Below, one piece after another: positions 1 through 8,625 of a stretch of DNA of 21,854 nt; the first letter of the stretch is position 1, and the number at the start of each line of letters is the position of its first letter. The notes below the pieces were generated by a model. The model had not been told where the DNA came from and did no database searches. It worked only from the letters and a program-made list of their open reading frames with translations. The position numbers and the translations under genes are program-made. Source of the stretch: an uncultured Candidatus Melainabacteria bacterium (lineage in GTDB: Bacteria > Cyanobacteriota > Vampirovibrionia > Gastranaerophilales > Gastranaerophilaceae); NCBI GenBank assembly GCA_934717895.1, contig CAKUZO010000032.1, positions 1 to 21,854 of the forward strand, written 5' to 3'.

Positions 1-191
1 AGTAATAACGGTTCAAATTGTTTTTTTATACCAAGCCAAAGCAAGAACAGGCAAACCAAAATCATAATTGGAGAACCAAATTGGTGTAAAAATTGTTCAA
101 AGCCGTTTGTGATATTTGGATCAACCGGCTGGATAAAGTTTGCAATACCTGTTGATTGCCATAATTTATATAAACTGTCTACTAAATTCAT
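1..191 (-). CDS. oadB: Na+-translocating decarboxylase beta subunit, N-terminal part (OadB/GcdB family)
   Basis: Only the first 63 codons are in the window; the gene continues beyond base 1. The beta subunit is the integral membrane part that couples decarboxylation of the carboxybiotin carried by the alpha subunit to Na+ export. The visible protein starts MNLVDSLYKLWQSTGIANF, has a hydrophobic segment at about residues 44-55 (PIMILVCLFLLW) and then IKKQFEPLLL, the hallmark following the first helix of OadB/GcdB/MmdB proteins. The ATG at 189-191 has a strong Shine-Dalgarno GGAGG a few bases upstream on the minus strand. It begins 15 bases after the oadA stop and is surely in the same operon, giving the usual gamma-alpha-beta order. 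The family is clear from the N-terminus and the context; the exact substrate (oxaloacetate, methylmalonyl-CoA or glutaconyl-CoA) cannot be read from this fragment. Confidence 0.9.
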   Translation of the reverse strand, partial: MNLVDSLYKLWQSTGIANFIQPVDPNITNGFEQFLHQFGSPIMILVCLFLLWLGIKKQFEPLL

Positions 192-206
192 TCTTTACCT
201 CCAACC

Positions 207-1994
207 TTATGCGATAACAACCAATGTGTCGCCGGTTTTAACTTTTCCGCCTGCTTCAATATCGACCTCTGTAACAGTTCCTGACAATGGTGATTTAATT
301 TCAGTTTCCATTTTCATAGCCTCTACAACTGCAATAACATCACCTTCTGCAACGCTATCTCCGACAGAAACATTTACTCTGATTACGTTTCCGGGAAGAG
401 CAGCCTTAACAGGTTTACCATCACCACTGCCACTTTGTGTTGATTCAATGCCGTTTTTAACATCAAAATCATAAGTTTTACCATTGACTGTTGCTTTTTT
501 GCCGTCAAGTGCAATTCCGTATTTTTTGCCGTTTACAGTAACGGTAAATTCATTTCCTTGGTTGCCTTCTGATGGTTCGTTGTTAGCTTTTTCGCATTTT
601 CTTACGCCAATTGTACCTTTGCCTTGAAGGAATAAAATTCCTTTTTCTTTACAAGCTGCTGAAATAAAGATGTTTTCGTCATTAACAGGCAAACCTGCAT
701 CTTCAAGTCGTTTTGTTGCTGCTGCAATACCTTTTGACTCATCTCTGTCGTTGATATCAACAACTTTTTCGGTTGTAGGTTCCAAACCTAATTGTTCCGC
801 TGCAATTTTAACAACTTCGCCATCAGGTTCGCATGGAGTTTTTCCGAAATATCCGAGAACCATTTTGCCGTATCCATCAGCAATTTTTTGCCAATTCCCG
901 TGAATAACATTATTAAATGCTTGTTGGAAATAGAATTGAGAAACCGGAGTTACGGAAGTTCCAAAACCGCCTTTTTCAACAACTTCTTTCATCGCTGCAA
1001 CGATTTCAGGATATCTGTCCATCAAATTGTTATCACGAAGCATTTGCGTGTTAGCTGTCAATGCTCCACCTGGAAGTGGAGATTGGATAATCATCGGATT
1101 TACAGCCAAAGCTTCCGGTGGCAAGAAATAATCTTTCATGCATTCTTTAAAAATTTCTTCTGTTTCAAGAATTTTTTCGATGTCTAAGCCCAAATCATAG
1201 TCTGTACCTTTTACGGCATGCCACATTGAAACGATGTCAGGTTGTGCTGTTCCTCCTGAAACGGGTTTCATTGCCAAGTCTATTCCATCTGCTCCACCGT
1301 CAAGTGCCGCTAAATATGCTGCTAGACCAGTCCCTGCTGTTTCGTGTGAGTGGAAGCGAATATGAGCGTCTGCGCCAAGAATTTCTCTTGCTCGCTTGAT
1401 TGTTTCGTAAACTTTTCTTGGGTTGGAAGTTCCTGACGCATCTTTGTATGCAAGGCTGTCAAACGGAATTCCTGCATCAAGAATGTTTCTCAAAACTCTT
1501 TCATAAAAATCAGCATCGTGTGCCCCTGTACAGCCGATAGGAAGTTCCATCATTGTGATTGTAACTTCGTGTCTTAATCCGTTGTCTTTTATGCATTGTC
1601 CTGAGTAAATCAAGTTGTTTACATCGTTCAAAGCGTCAAAGTTTCTGACTGTTGTAACTCCGTGTTTTTTGAACATTTTGGCGTGTAGATTAATGATGTC
1701 ACGAGGCTGAGAATCAAGTCCTACTACGTTTACACCTCTTGCCAAACTTTGTAAAGTGATATCAGGGCCGACAGCAGCTCTGATTTTGTCCATTGTTTCA
1801 AATGCATTTTCTCTGCAATAAAAAATCGGAGCTTGAAAACGAGCACCACCAGCAACTTCAAAATGCCTGATACCTGCATCAACAGCAGCATTTAATGCCG
1901 GTAGAAAATCGTCAACCAAAACTCTTGCCCCATAAACCGACTGAAACCCATCTCTAAAAGATGTGTCCATTACTTTAATCTGTTTTTTACCCAT
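207..1994 (-). CDS. oadA: Biotin-dependent decarboxylase alpha subunit (OadA / pyruvate carboxylase subunit B type)
   Basis: A 595-residue carboxyltransferase and biotin carrier. Residues 5 to about 300 form an HMGL-like TIM barrel: DTSFRD (10-15) supplies the metal-binding Asp and the RDxxQS substrate motif, YKDASG holds the lysine expected to be carbamylated (K184), and HSHETAG gives the two metal-binding histidines (H215, H217). A conserved middle domain follows, then a low-complexity linker (about 470-525) and a biotinyl domain with EAMKMET, whose first lysine (K561) is the biotin site. All key residues are present. The barrel is divergent from textbook OadA: it reads DTSFRDGFQS instead of DTTLRDAHQS, and FEVAGGARF where WGGATFD is usual. 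I recall similar proteins in Deltaproteobacteria, so the substrate may not be oxaloacetate. The gene sits between oadG and oadB, 20 bases after oadG, with an AGGA ribosome binding site. Confidence 0.9.
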   Translation of the reverse strand: MGKKQIKVMDTSFRDGFQSVYGARVLVDDFLPALNAAVDAGIRHFEVAGGARFQAPIFYCRENAFETMDKIRAAVGPDITLQSLARGVNVVGLDSQPRDIINLHAKMFKKHGVTTVRNFDALNDVNNLIYSGQCIKDNGLRHEVTITMMELPIGCTGAHDADFYERVLRNILDAGIPFDSLAYKDASGTSNPRKVYETIKRAREILGADAHIRFHSHETAGTGLAAYLAALDGGADGIDLAMKPVSGGTAQPDIVSMWHAVKGTDYDLGLDIEKILETEEIFKECMKDYFLPPEALAVNPMIIQSPLPGGALTANTQMLRDNNLMDRYPEIVAAMKEVVEKGGFGTSVTPVSQFYFQQAFNNVIHGNWQKIADGYGKMVLGYFGKTPCEPDGEVVKIAAEQLGLEPTTEKVVDINDRDESKGIAAATKRLEDAGLPVNDENIFISAACKEKGILFLQGKGTIGVRKCEKANNEPSEGNQGNEFTVTVNGKKYGIALDGKKATVNGKTYDFDVKNGIESTQSGSGDGKPVKAALPGNVIRVNVSVGDSVAEGDVIAVVEAMKMETEIKSPLSGTVTEVDIEAGGKVKTGDTLVVIA

Positions 1995-2014
1995 ATAATT
2001 TATCCTTCCTAAAC

Positions 2015-2248
2015 TTATCTTCTTGCCATTATTGCAGCTAATGCGACTGCTATTGCCTCGTCATCTGAGTTTGAAGCAACTTTTTTAGTTGTATTTGTAA
2101 CTTCAATTTTCTCCGGAAAAATTTCATTTAAATATAGAACTATTTTAGACATCATTCGCATTGACGCGATTAAAATGCATAGGAATGCGAGTACTGTTCC
2201 CATGCCGATAGCCATTAGTGTAAGACCAAGCATAAAATTTTCGCTCAT
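2015..2248 (-). CDS. oadG: Decarboxylase gamma subunit (OadG-like)
   Basis: A 77-residue protein with one N-terminal membrane helix (about residues 7-29, rich in Leu, Ile, Ala and Met) and a short polar tail ending in a small Ala-rich helix (EAIAVALAAIMARR). This is the architecture of OadG/MmdD small subunits, which hold the alpha subunit on the membrane beta subunit and assist assembly. Sequence conservation in this family is weak, so the call rests on length, topology, the Ala-rich C-terminus and its place just upstream of oadA and oadB. Its ATG (2246-2248) overlaps the TGA of birA (2245-2247) as ATGA, which implies translational coupling to the biotin ligase. Confidence 0.8.
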   Translation of the reverse strand: MSENFMLGLTLMAIGMGTVLAFLCILIASMRMMSKIVLYLNEIFPEKIEVTNTTKKVASNSDDEAIAVALAAIMARR

Positions 2249-2967
2249 AATATATCTCCCATTGTTAATACAGCTTCTTTGCCTTTTTCGCTTATTATAA
2301 GTTCTCCTGTGTCGCTTATATATTTAGCAACTCCGGATCTTCTGGTGTTAAAGATTTGTACGGAAATGTTTTTGCCAAGGATTTTGCATCTTTTTACGTA
2401 TTCGTCTTTTATATAAGGAAATCCTCCGTCTAAAAACTCTCTGTAATTTTCAAAAAAATTGTTAAGAAGTTTTTTGGTAAACAGATTTTTATCCTCATAA
2501 GCTCTTTTAAGTTCAATGTTTAATGCTGTTGCAACACGTTCTTTGATTTGTTTTAAATCATTTTTTTCTGCATTGATATTTACCCCGACTCCGAGAACAA
2601 GTCCGTAAAAATTTTGCCCTTGTATAACGGTTTCAGATAAAATTCCCGCAATTTTTTTGTTGTTAACCATGACATCATTAGGCCATTTTATGGTTGGTTT
2701 TAAGCCATAGTCTTCAAGTGTTTTGGCGAGAACAACACACATATATTGAGTTAGATTTGAGTATTTGCAATTAAATATCGTTGACGGTTTTAAAACAATT
2801 GACATGAAAAGATTTTCGCCGCCAAGATCAATCCATTTGCGGTTAAATCTTCCTCGTCCAGATGTTTGTCTTTTGGCAATAATTGCGGTTTTGTCATCAA
2901 ATAAAGCGAAATTTTGTTTAGCATACAGGTTGGTAGAATCGACTTCTTCCAAATTAATAATATTCAT
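2245..2967 (-). CDS. birA: Biotin--protein ligase, monofunctional (no DNA-binding domain)
   Basis: A 240-residue enzyme that makes biotinyl-5'-AMP and transfers biotin to a carrier lysine, here most likely K561 of the neighbouring OadA. Motifs: DSTN (10-13), the nucleotide and biotin loop GRGRFNRKW (37-45), KWPNDV (94-99), KIAGILSE with the biotin-contacting lysine K105, and GVGVNIN (126-132), then a small C-terminal domain. The N-terminal winged helix of bifunctional BirA repressors is absent, so this protein should not regulate by itself. A start five codons upstream (2982) is possible, but only the ATG at 2967 has a good ribosome binding site (AGGGG, 5 bases away), and it gives the usual family N-terminus. 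A TATAAT-like box lies at 2997-3002 on the minus strand with no convincing -35, so it may be co-transcribed with the XRE gene 63 bases upstream. The gene overlaps oadG by ATGA. Confidence 0.93.
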   Translation of the reverse strand: MNIINLEEVDSTNLYAKQNFALFDDKTAIIAKRQTSGRGRFNRKWIDLGGENLFMSIVLKPSTIFNCKYSNLTQYMCVVLAKTLEDYGLKPTIKWPNDVMVNNKKIAGILSETVIQGQNFYGLVLGVGVNINAEKNDLKQIKERVATALNIELKRAYEDKNLFTKKLLNNFFENYREFLDGGFPYIKDEYVKRCKILGKNISVQIFNTRRSGVAKYISDTGELIISEKGKEAVLTMGDIL

Positions 2968-3030
2968 AATATCCCCTAACATAGAAAACTAATATAATTA
3001 TAATAATATAAACAAAAAATTTGTGAAATA

Positions 3031-3357
3031 TTATTTTTTTGCAAGACTATTCGTGAGGTTTAAGACTATTTCAAGCTTCTCAGGGTTGTTTTCAATTTTC
3101 TCTAAATTCTTTTTAATCATGGAAAGCAATTCTTGAGAAGATTTGTATTTATTAGTTGCAAAAAATTCTTCAACACTAATATCAAAAACAACCATTAGTT
3201 TGTCAATTGTATCAGAAGTAACAAAATTATCTCCGGATTCTATACTGCTTAATGCTCTTTGTGAAATATCTATCATTTCAGAGAGTTTTTCTTGTGTGTA
3301 CCCGTTTTGAATTCTTAGTGCCTTAATCCTTTTTCCAAATTCTTTTTTTATACCCAT
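3031..3357 (-). CDS. XRE-family helix-turn-helix regulator
   Basis: A 108-residue protein. Residues 7-62 form a Cro/CI-type HTH: FGKRIKALRIQNGYTQEKLSEM, then recognition helix ISQRALSSIESG and the fourth and fifth helices (TSDTIDKLMVVFDISVEEFF). The C-terminal 40 residues (SSQELLSMIKKNLEKIENNPEKLEIVLNL) look like a short helical segment that could mediate dimerisation; no peptidase or ligand domain is visible. It is the first gene of the minus-strand group that continues with birA and the decarboxylase genes, with no terminator seen in the 63-base gap. A perfect inverted repeat 20 bases upstream of its start suggests autoregulation, and it may supply the control that the HTH-less BirA lacks. 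The regulon is inference; the fold is clear. Confidence 0.88.
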   Translation of the reverse strand: MGIKKEFGKRIKALRIQNGYTQEKLSEMIDISQRALSSIESGDNFVTSDTIDKLMVVFDISVEEFFATNKYKSSQELLSMIKKNLEKIENNPEKLEIVLNLTNSLAKK

Positions 3358-3377
3358 ACCTTAAACTTCTATTTTTT

Positions 3378-3400
3378 ATACTTTTACCATTTAAAAGTAT
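3378..3400. promoter_or_regulatory. Perfect 9-bp inverted repeat, probable XRE operator
   Basis: ATACTTTTA and TAAAAGTAT are exact reverse complements separated by CCATT (23 bp in all), 20 bases upstream of the XRE start codon. A TATAAA-like -10 lies just upstream on the minus strand (plus-strand positions about 3402-3407), so the repeat would cover the transcription start. This is a typical position and size for an autoregulatory XRE binding site. Binding itself is inferred. Confidence 0.55.
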
Positions 3401-3468
3401 TTTATATTAAGATATGTAAAGCTGGAATGCATTGATAATACTAGGATATTTAAAATAAGAATTAAAAG

Positions 3469-3498
3469 GTATATTTTAAATAACAATTTTAAATATAC
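3469..3498. repeat. Imperfect 30-bp palindrome between the divergent XRE and unknown genes
   Basis: Outer arms GTATATTT and AAATATAC match perfectly over 8 bp, and an inner AAAT/ATTT pairing extends the symmetry after one mismatch. It lies 57 bases before the start codon of the plus-strand gene. It may be a second operator or just AT-rich chance symmetry; its sequence differs from the palindrome at 3378. Confidence 0.35.
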
Positions 3499-3554
3499 TA
3501 ACGTTTTAATATAAGAGTAGGTAATAAATTTTATGAAGAAAGGAAATGTGTATT

Positions 3555-4298
3555 ATGCCAAATGTAATTTCAAAAGTTGGTACTGGAACAGTTAAAAGCT
3601 TGGAAAAAGTATTTGGAAAAGTTTCAAAAGATGGAGCCGCAGAGTTTACGAAAGTCGCTACTTATAAAACTGCTGTTGGGAATGACGGTTTGAAATGTTT
3701 CTCACGTGTTGCAATCCCTTCAAATCCAACAAGAACTGCTCTTTATAAAGCTGATAGTATGTTACGTAGTGGGGTCGAATTTAAAGAACTGAAACTTCCA
3801 GCTGATACATTTATGAGATATATTCCAGAGGGACAACGCAAGGCAGTTGCAAGTTTACTTGGTAATCCCGAAACAGTCATTTGTTCTGCAAAAGCTAATA
3901 CCAAAGGAAGTGGTTTTTTAATCTTAGGTTTTATTGGTAAAAAAGGAGATAAAACTGTTGGAAAAGGAGCTGTTTCAGTTTCACAACTAGGAACTCCAAA
4001 TGCTGTTGCAAAATGGAAATTCGGTGGTAAAAACATTCAAACAAACGGGTTTATTGACTGTGCACAAACAGCTACTCCGGACCAGATTTCTCTTATTCCA
4101 TCGTTTATGAAGAAAATGCTTGGATTTGAAGCGAAGGCTGGAAATGCCGCAAGAGCAAATGTAAACATCAATGCGAAAAAAGCTGTTGATTTGTTGCCGG
4201 AAGGTCGATTAGGAGATATGGCTCACAAACAAACTGTTGGTGTTACTCAAACAGCTATTGATAAATTGATGAACATGGCAAGAAATATTCTTGCATAG
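3555..4298 (+). CDS. Unrecognised soluble protein
   Basis: I do not recognise this 247-residue protein. It is Lys-, Ala- and Gly-rich, probably basic, with no signal peptide and no membrane helix. The N-terminus repeats a GTGTVKSLEKVFGKVSKDG pattern of amphipathic helix and turns; the middle (about 115-155) is Gly-rich and beta-like (KGSGFLILGFIGKKGDKTV, then KWKFGGKNIQTNGFIDC); the C-terminus is helical (TQTAIDKLMNMARNILA). Two cysteines flank the centre. An in-frame ATG at 3546 gives three more residues but sits too close to the AAAGGA element; from 3555 the spacing is about 10 bases, so I prefer 3555. It is bounded by the XRE intergenic region and its own terminator, so it is a single transcript just before the ATP synthase operon. 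It occupies the place where atpI often lies, but it is not an AtpI-like membrane protein. Confidence 0.75.
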   Translation: MPNVISKVGTGTVKSLEKVFGKVSKDGAAEFTKVATYKTAVGNDGLKCFSRVAIPSNPTRTALYKADSMLRSGVEFKELKLPADTFMRYIPEGQRKAVASLLGNPETVICSAKANTKGSGFLILGFIGKKGDKTVGKGAVSVSQLGTPNAVAKWKFGGKNIQTNGFIDCAQTATPDQISLIPSFMKKMLGFEAKAGNAARANVNINAKKAVDLLPEGRLGDMAHKQTVGVTQTAIDKLMNMARNILA

Positions 4299-4316
4299 GT
4301 ACTGAAAATATTCTAT

Positions 4317-4350
4317 AAAAGCGGGAAGTAGTCCAACTTTCCGCTTTTTT
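4317..4350 (+). terminator. Rho-independent terminator of the unknown gene
   Basis: AAAAGCGGGAAG pairs with CTTTCCGCTTTT (one G-U) around an 8-base loop, and a run of six T follows at 4345-4350. It ends 18 bases after the stop codon and separates this gene from the ATP synthase promoter. Confidence 0.85.
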
Positions 4351-4362
4351 AATAAAAAAAAT

Positions 4363-4390
4363 TTGCGATTTTTTTTTTACGAGTTAAAAT
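4363..4390 (+). promoter_or_regulatory. Candidate promoter of the ATP synthase operon
   Basis: TTGCGA (4363-4368), a 16-base spacer containing a T tract, and TAAAAT (4385-4390). It lies between the upstream terminator and atpB, whose GGGAG ribosome binding site follows. Called by eye from sigma-70-like consensus. Confidence 0.45.
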
Positions 4391-4413
4391 AATGGCACGA
4401 GGGAGAGAAAAAC

Positions 4414-5106
4414 ATGGAACACTGGATTTACACGACGAATATTTTAGGGCATGCTATATCCTTAAATTTGGATACCATTTTTACAATGTGGTTTGCCATG
4501 ATTGTTGTTATTGGTTTTGCATTGCTTGCAACTCGTAATTTGTCGATTATTCCAAACAAACTCCAAGCAATTTCTGAAATGATTATGAATTTCTTTTATG
4601 GAACGCTTGATACAATGGTTACGACTGAAAATCGTCGTCATGTTCCACTTGTTGCTTCTTTATTCTTGTTTATTGTGACTGCAAACCTTATGGGACAGTT
4701 GCCTTTGAGAATAATTCATTTGAAATCGGGAGCAGAACTTGCTTCTCCAACAAACGATATTAATTTGACGGCTGCAATGGCTGTTATTGTATTGATATAT
4801 TATGTAGCAATGGGAATTAAGGCAAAAGGACCAAAATTCTTCTTGCATGAATTCAGTTTCACCGGAATTGTTATGGGATTGGTTGAACTTTTGGAAATGT
4901 TTACAAGACCGTTAAGCTTGGCAATCCGACTTTTTGCTAACATATTTGCCGGTGAAATTCTTGTTTCAATTGCATTAGGTGCATTGGCTTATTTCTTGCC
5001 GTTGCCGATTATGTTATTTGAAATTTTGGTTGCCTTCATTCAGGCAACAGTATTTATGATGTTGACGATTGCTTATATTGGCTCGGCAACAGGAGATGAA
5101 CATTAA
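4414..5106 (+). CDS. atpB: F-ATP synthase subunit a
   Basis: The 230-residue membrane stator that forms the ion half-channels against the c ring. Five to six hydrophobic helices are visible (about 20-40, 78-96, 118-135, 150-160, 166-190, 196-222). The essential arginine is R172 in RPLSLAIRLFANIFAGE, the strongest motif of the family, and the last helix carries FIQATVFMMLTIAYI, also family-typical. Length agrees with cyanobacterial and other bacterial a subunits. It is first in a seven-gene plus-strand operon with atpE 42 bases downstream; no atpI precedes it. Start chosen from the GAGGGAGAG Shine-Dalgarno 8-10 bases upstream of the ATG. Confidence 0.97.
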   Translation: MEHWIYTTNILGHAISLNLDTIFTMWFAMIVVIGFALLATRNLSIIPNKLQAISEMIMNFFYGTLDTMVTTENRRHVPLVASLFLFIVTANLMGQLPLRIIHLKSGAELASPTNDINLTAAMAVIVLIYYVAMGIKAKGPKFFLHEFSFTGIVMGLVELLEMFTRPLSLAIRLFANIFAGEILVSIALGALAYFLPLPIMLFEILVAFIQATVFMMLTIAYIGSATGDEH

Positions 5107-5148
5107 GTAAAATTAGTATAAATTGTCGAAAGACAAAAGGAGAGAAAA

Positions 5149-5388
5149 ATGGTAGATACAGCAGCAGTTTCACAAATGGCACACTTAGGTGCAGGTATTG
5201 CAATCGGTTTTGGTGCAGTTGGTGCAGGACTTGGTATCGGATTTGCTACAAAAGGTTTGATGGACGCAGTTTCAAGACAACCGGAAGTTGCCGGTAAAGC
5301 ATTCGGTTTCTTCTTGTTGGGTGCAGCTTTGTCAGAAGCTTGTGCTTTGTATGCTTTCGTTATCGCATTTATGTTGTTAGCAAAATAA
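5149..5388 (+). CDS. atpE: F-ATP synthase subunit c
   Basis: A 79-residue two-helix hairpin. Helix 1 has the Gly motif GAVGAGLGIGFATKG, the polar loop is SRQPE (42-46), and helix 2 (about 53-77) carries the ion-binding carboxylate E63 in LSEACALYAF. Na+-type c subunits such as that of Ilyobacter tartaricus use Gln32, Glu65, Ser66 and Thr67. Here the equivalent positions read Phe32, Glu63, Ala64 and Cys65, so the ring is predicted to carry protons. The gene follows atpB with a clear AAAGGAGAG ribosome binding site and is followed by a 130-base gap holding short GC-rich repeats, unlike the tight spacing of later genes in the operon. Confidence 0.97.
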   Translation: MVDTAAVSQMAHLGAGIAIGFGAVGAGLGIGFATKGLMDAVSRQPEVAGKAFGFFLLGAALSEACALYAFVIAFMLLAK

Positions 5389-5421
5389 GCAGCTAGGCGG
5401 CTAAGAAGCGAGGCAGCTAAG
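5388..5421 (+). repeat. Short GC-rich direct repeats after atpE
   Basis: Immediately after the atpE stop a (A/G)GC(A/G)GCTAAG-like unit occurs about three times; the best pair, AGGCGGCTAAG at 5395-5405 and AGGCAGCTAAG at 5411-5421, differs at one base with a 16-base period. This patch is far more GC-rich than its surroundings. The rest of the gap to the next gene is AT-rich, with the 10-bp palindrome ACGACGTCGT at 5481-5490 and outer arms TAATTAC/GTAATTA. Confidence 0.5.
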
Positions 5422-5518
5422 CTATGCAGGTATTACGATGAGTGGAAATAGTATTATATTATAATTACTAAATAATTTGAACGACGTCGTAATTACATTG
5501 AATTGAAGGGTAAAAAAA

Positions 5519-5986
5519 ATGGAATTTAACGCAACATTTTTAGTATCAGCAATAAGTTTTATAATATTCACGGTTATAATGAACAAGATTTTTTACAAGC
5601 CGTTAGAATCTGTTATGGACGAACGTCAAAGAGTAATCAATGACGCGAAATCTGATGCTTTGAATTCTGATAATAGAGCAAATGCGATATTAAAGGATAG
5701 AGATGAGAGATTGAACAAATCTTTGGCTGAGTCAAAGAAAATTGTCGCTGATAAAGTAAATGAAGCAAATGAAAATTCCAAGGTGCTAACAAACAGTGCA
5801 AAACAAAAATCACAAGATGAAATTTCAACTGCCAAGTCAAACTTGAAAGATGAGGCTTTAAAAACAACTGAGGAGCTTAAATCTAAGGTTAAAGATTTGG
5901 CAGAAGTAATTTCATCAAAAGTGCTCGGCATGGATTGTCACATCGAAAATGCCGACAATGAACTTGTAAACAGGATACTTAACTAA
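5519..5986 (+). CDS. atpF': F-ATP synthase subunit b' (second peripheral stalk protein)
   Basis: A 155-residue protein with one N-terminal membrane helix (about 7-24), the FYKPLESVMDERQRVI motif typical of b' subunits just after it, then a long charged alpha-helical/coiled-coil region to about residue 140. Having two different b-type genes (b' then b) is characteristic of Cyanobacteria, chloroplasts and some anaerobes; most bacteria have one b gene. Its product should form a heterodimer with the next gene's b subunit to make the stator stalk. The TAA stop overlaps the ATG of atpF by one base (TAATG), implying coupled, balanced translation of the two partners. The ribosome binding site GAAGGG lies 8 bases before the ATG. 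Confidence 0.9.
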   Translation: MEFNATFLVSAISFIIFTVIMNKIFYKPLESVMDERQRVINDAKSDALNSDNRANAILKDRDERLNKSLAESKKIVADKVNEANENSKVLTNSAKQKSQDEISTAKSNLKDEALKTTEELKSKVKDLAEVISSKVLGMDCHIENADNELVNRILN

Positions 5987-6489
5987 TGAATGAATTGGTA
6001 AATTTTTGGAACATCATAGTAGAATCAAATACATTTAATTTTGTGGTATTGCTAATTATTTTTGCGGTGCTTTATAAGAAATTGAATGTCGCAAGTGGTG
6101 TTGAAAAAATAAAACAAGGGATTATTAAATCAATTGAAAATGCGAAATCTGAGCAAGAGAGTGCAAAAGGGCGTTTGCTAAATGCACAAAAATCAATTGA
6201 GCATATTGATGAAGAAATTGCGGGACAATTGAAAGATGCTGCAAATCGTGCAGAAGGGATTGCAAAACAGATTTCTGCCGATACAGATGAGAAAGTTAAG
6301 TTGATTGAAAAAAATATTGAAAGAGTTATCGGTGCGGAAGAAAAAACTATTTCTGCAAAGATGACGGAAAAGACTTTGAATGCATCTGTTGAGCTTGCGA
6401 AAAAACATATTCAAGGATTGTTAGACGGAAATCCTGATTTACACAACAAGTTCATAGATGAAAGTATTGAAAACTTAGGCAGGATATAA
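5986..6489 (+). CDS. atpF: F-ATP synthase subunit b
   Basis: A 167-residue peripheral stalk subunit: one N-terminal membrane helix (about 18-30, FNFVVLLIIFAVLY), then a charged helix (about 35-150) rich in Lys, Glu and Ala, including SAKGRLLNAQKSIEHIDEEI, expected to pair with b'. The C-terminal part (VELAKKHIQGLL) should contact delta. Its start overlaps the stop of b' and it ends 3 bases before atpH. Assignment as b follows from topology, length and gene order, since b subunits conserve little sequence. Confidence 0.93.
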   Translation: MNELVNFWNIIVESNTFNFVVLLIIFAVLYKKLNVASGVEKIKQGIIKSIENAKSEQESAKGRLLNAQKSIEHIDEEIAGQLKDAANRAEGIAKQISADTDEKVKLIEKNIERVIGAEEKTISAKMTEKTLNASVELAKKHIQGLLDGNPDLHNKFIDESIENLGRI

Positions 6490-6492
6490 TTT

Positions 6493-8563
<2,071 letters not shown>

Positions 8564-8568
8564 CGTGA

Positions 8569-8588
8569 GGTGGGTATGATTACCCACC
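8569..8588 (+). promoter_or_regulatory. Perfect 8-bp hairpin between atpA and atpG
   Basis: GGTGGGTA, loop TGAT, TACCCACC. It starts 5 bases after the atpA stop and is followed by only a short T run (TTTT at 8593-8596), so it is a poor full terminator. It could be a partial attenuator or an mRNA 3'-end stabiliser, lowering gamma relative to alpha (1:3 in the complex). An AT-only palindrome TTTAAATATTTAAA follows at 8594-8607. Confidence 0.6.
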
Positions 8589-8625
8589 CATGTTTTAAAT
8601 ATTTAAACCCGATAAAAGGTAAAAA

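Noticed and set aside
109..1187. Plus-strand open frames opposite oadB and oadA (up to 131 codons)
   Set aside because: They are antisense to genes with clear families, have no family features of their own, and the minus-strand frames hold all the motifs.
3743..4036. 97-codon minus-strand frame inside the unrecognised gene
   Set aside because: It has no ribosome binding site and lies opposite a longer frame that has one plus a terminator in the right place.
3555..4298. AtpI-like ATP synthase assembly protein
   Set aside because: It has no membrane helices and is about twice the length of AtpI; the position is the only similarity.
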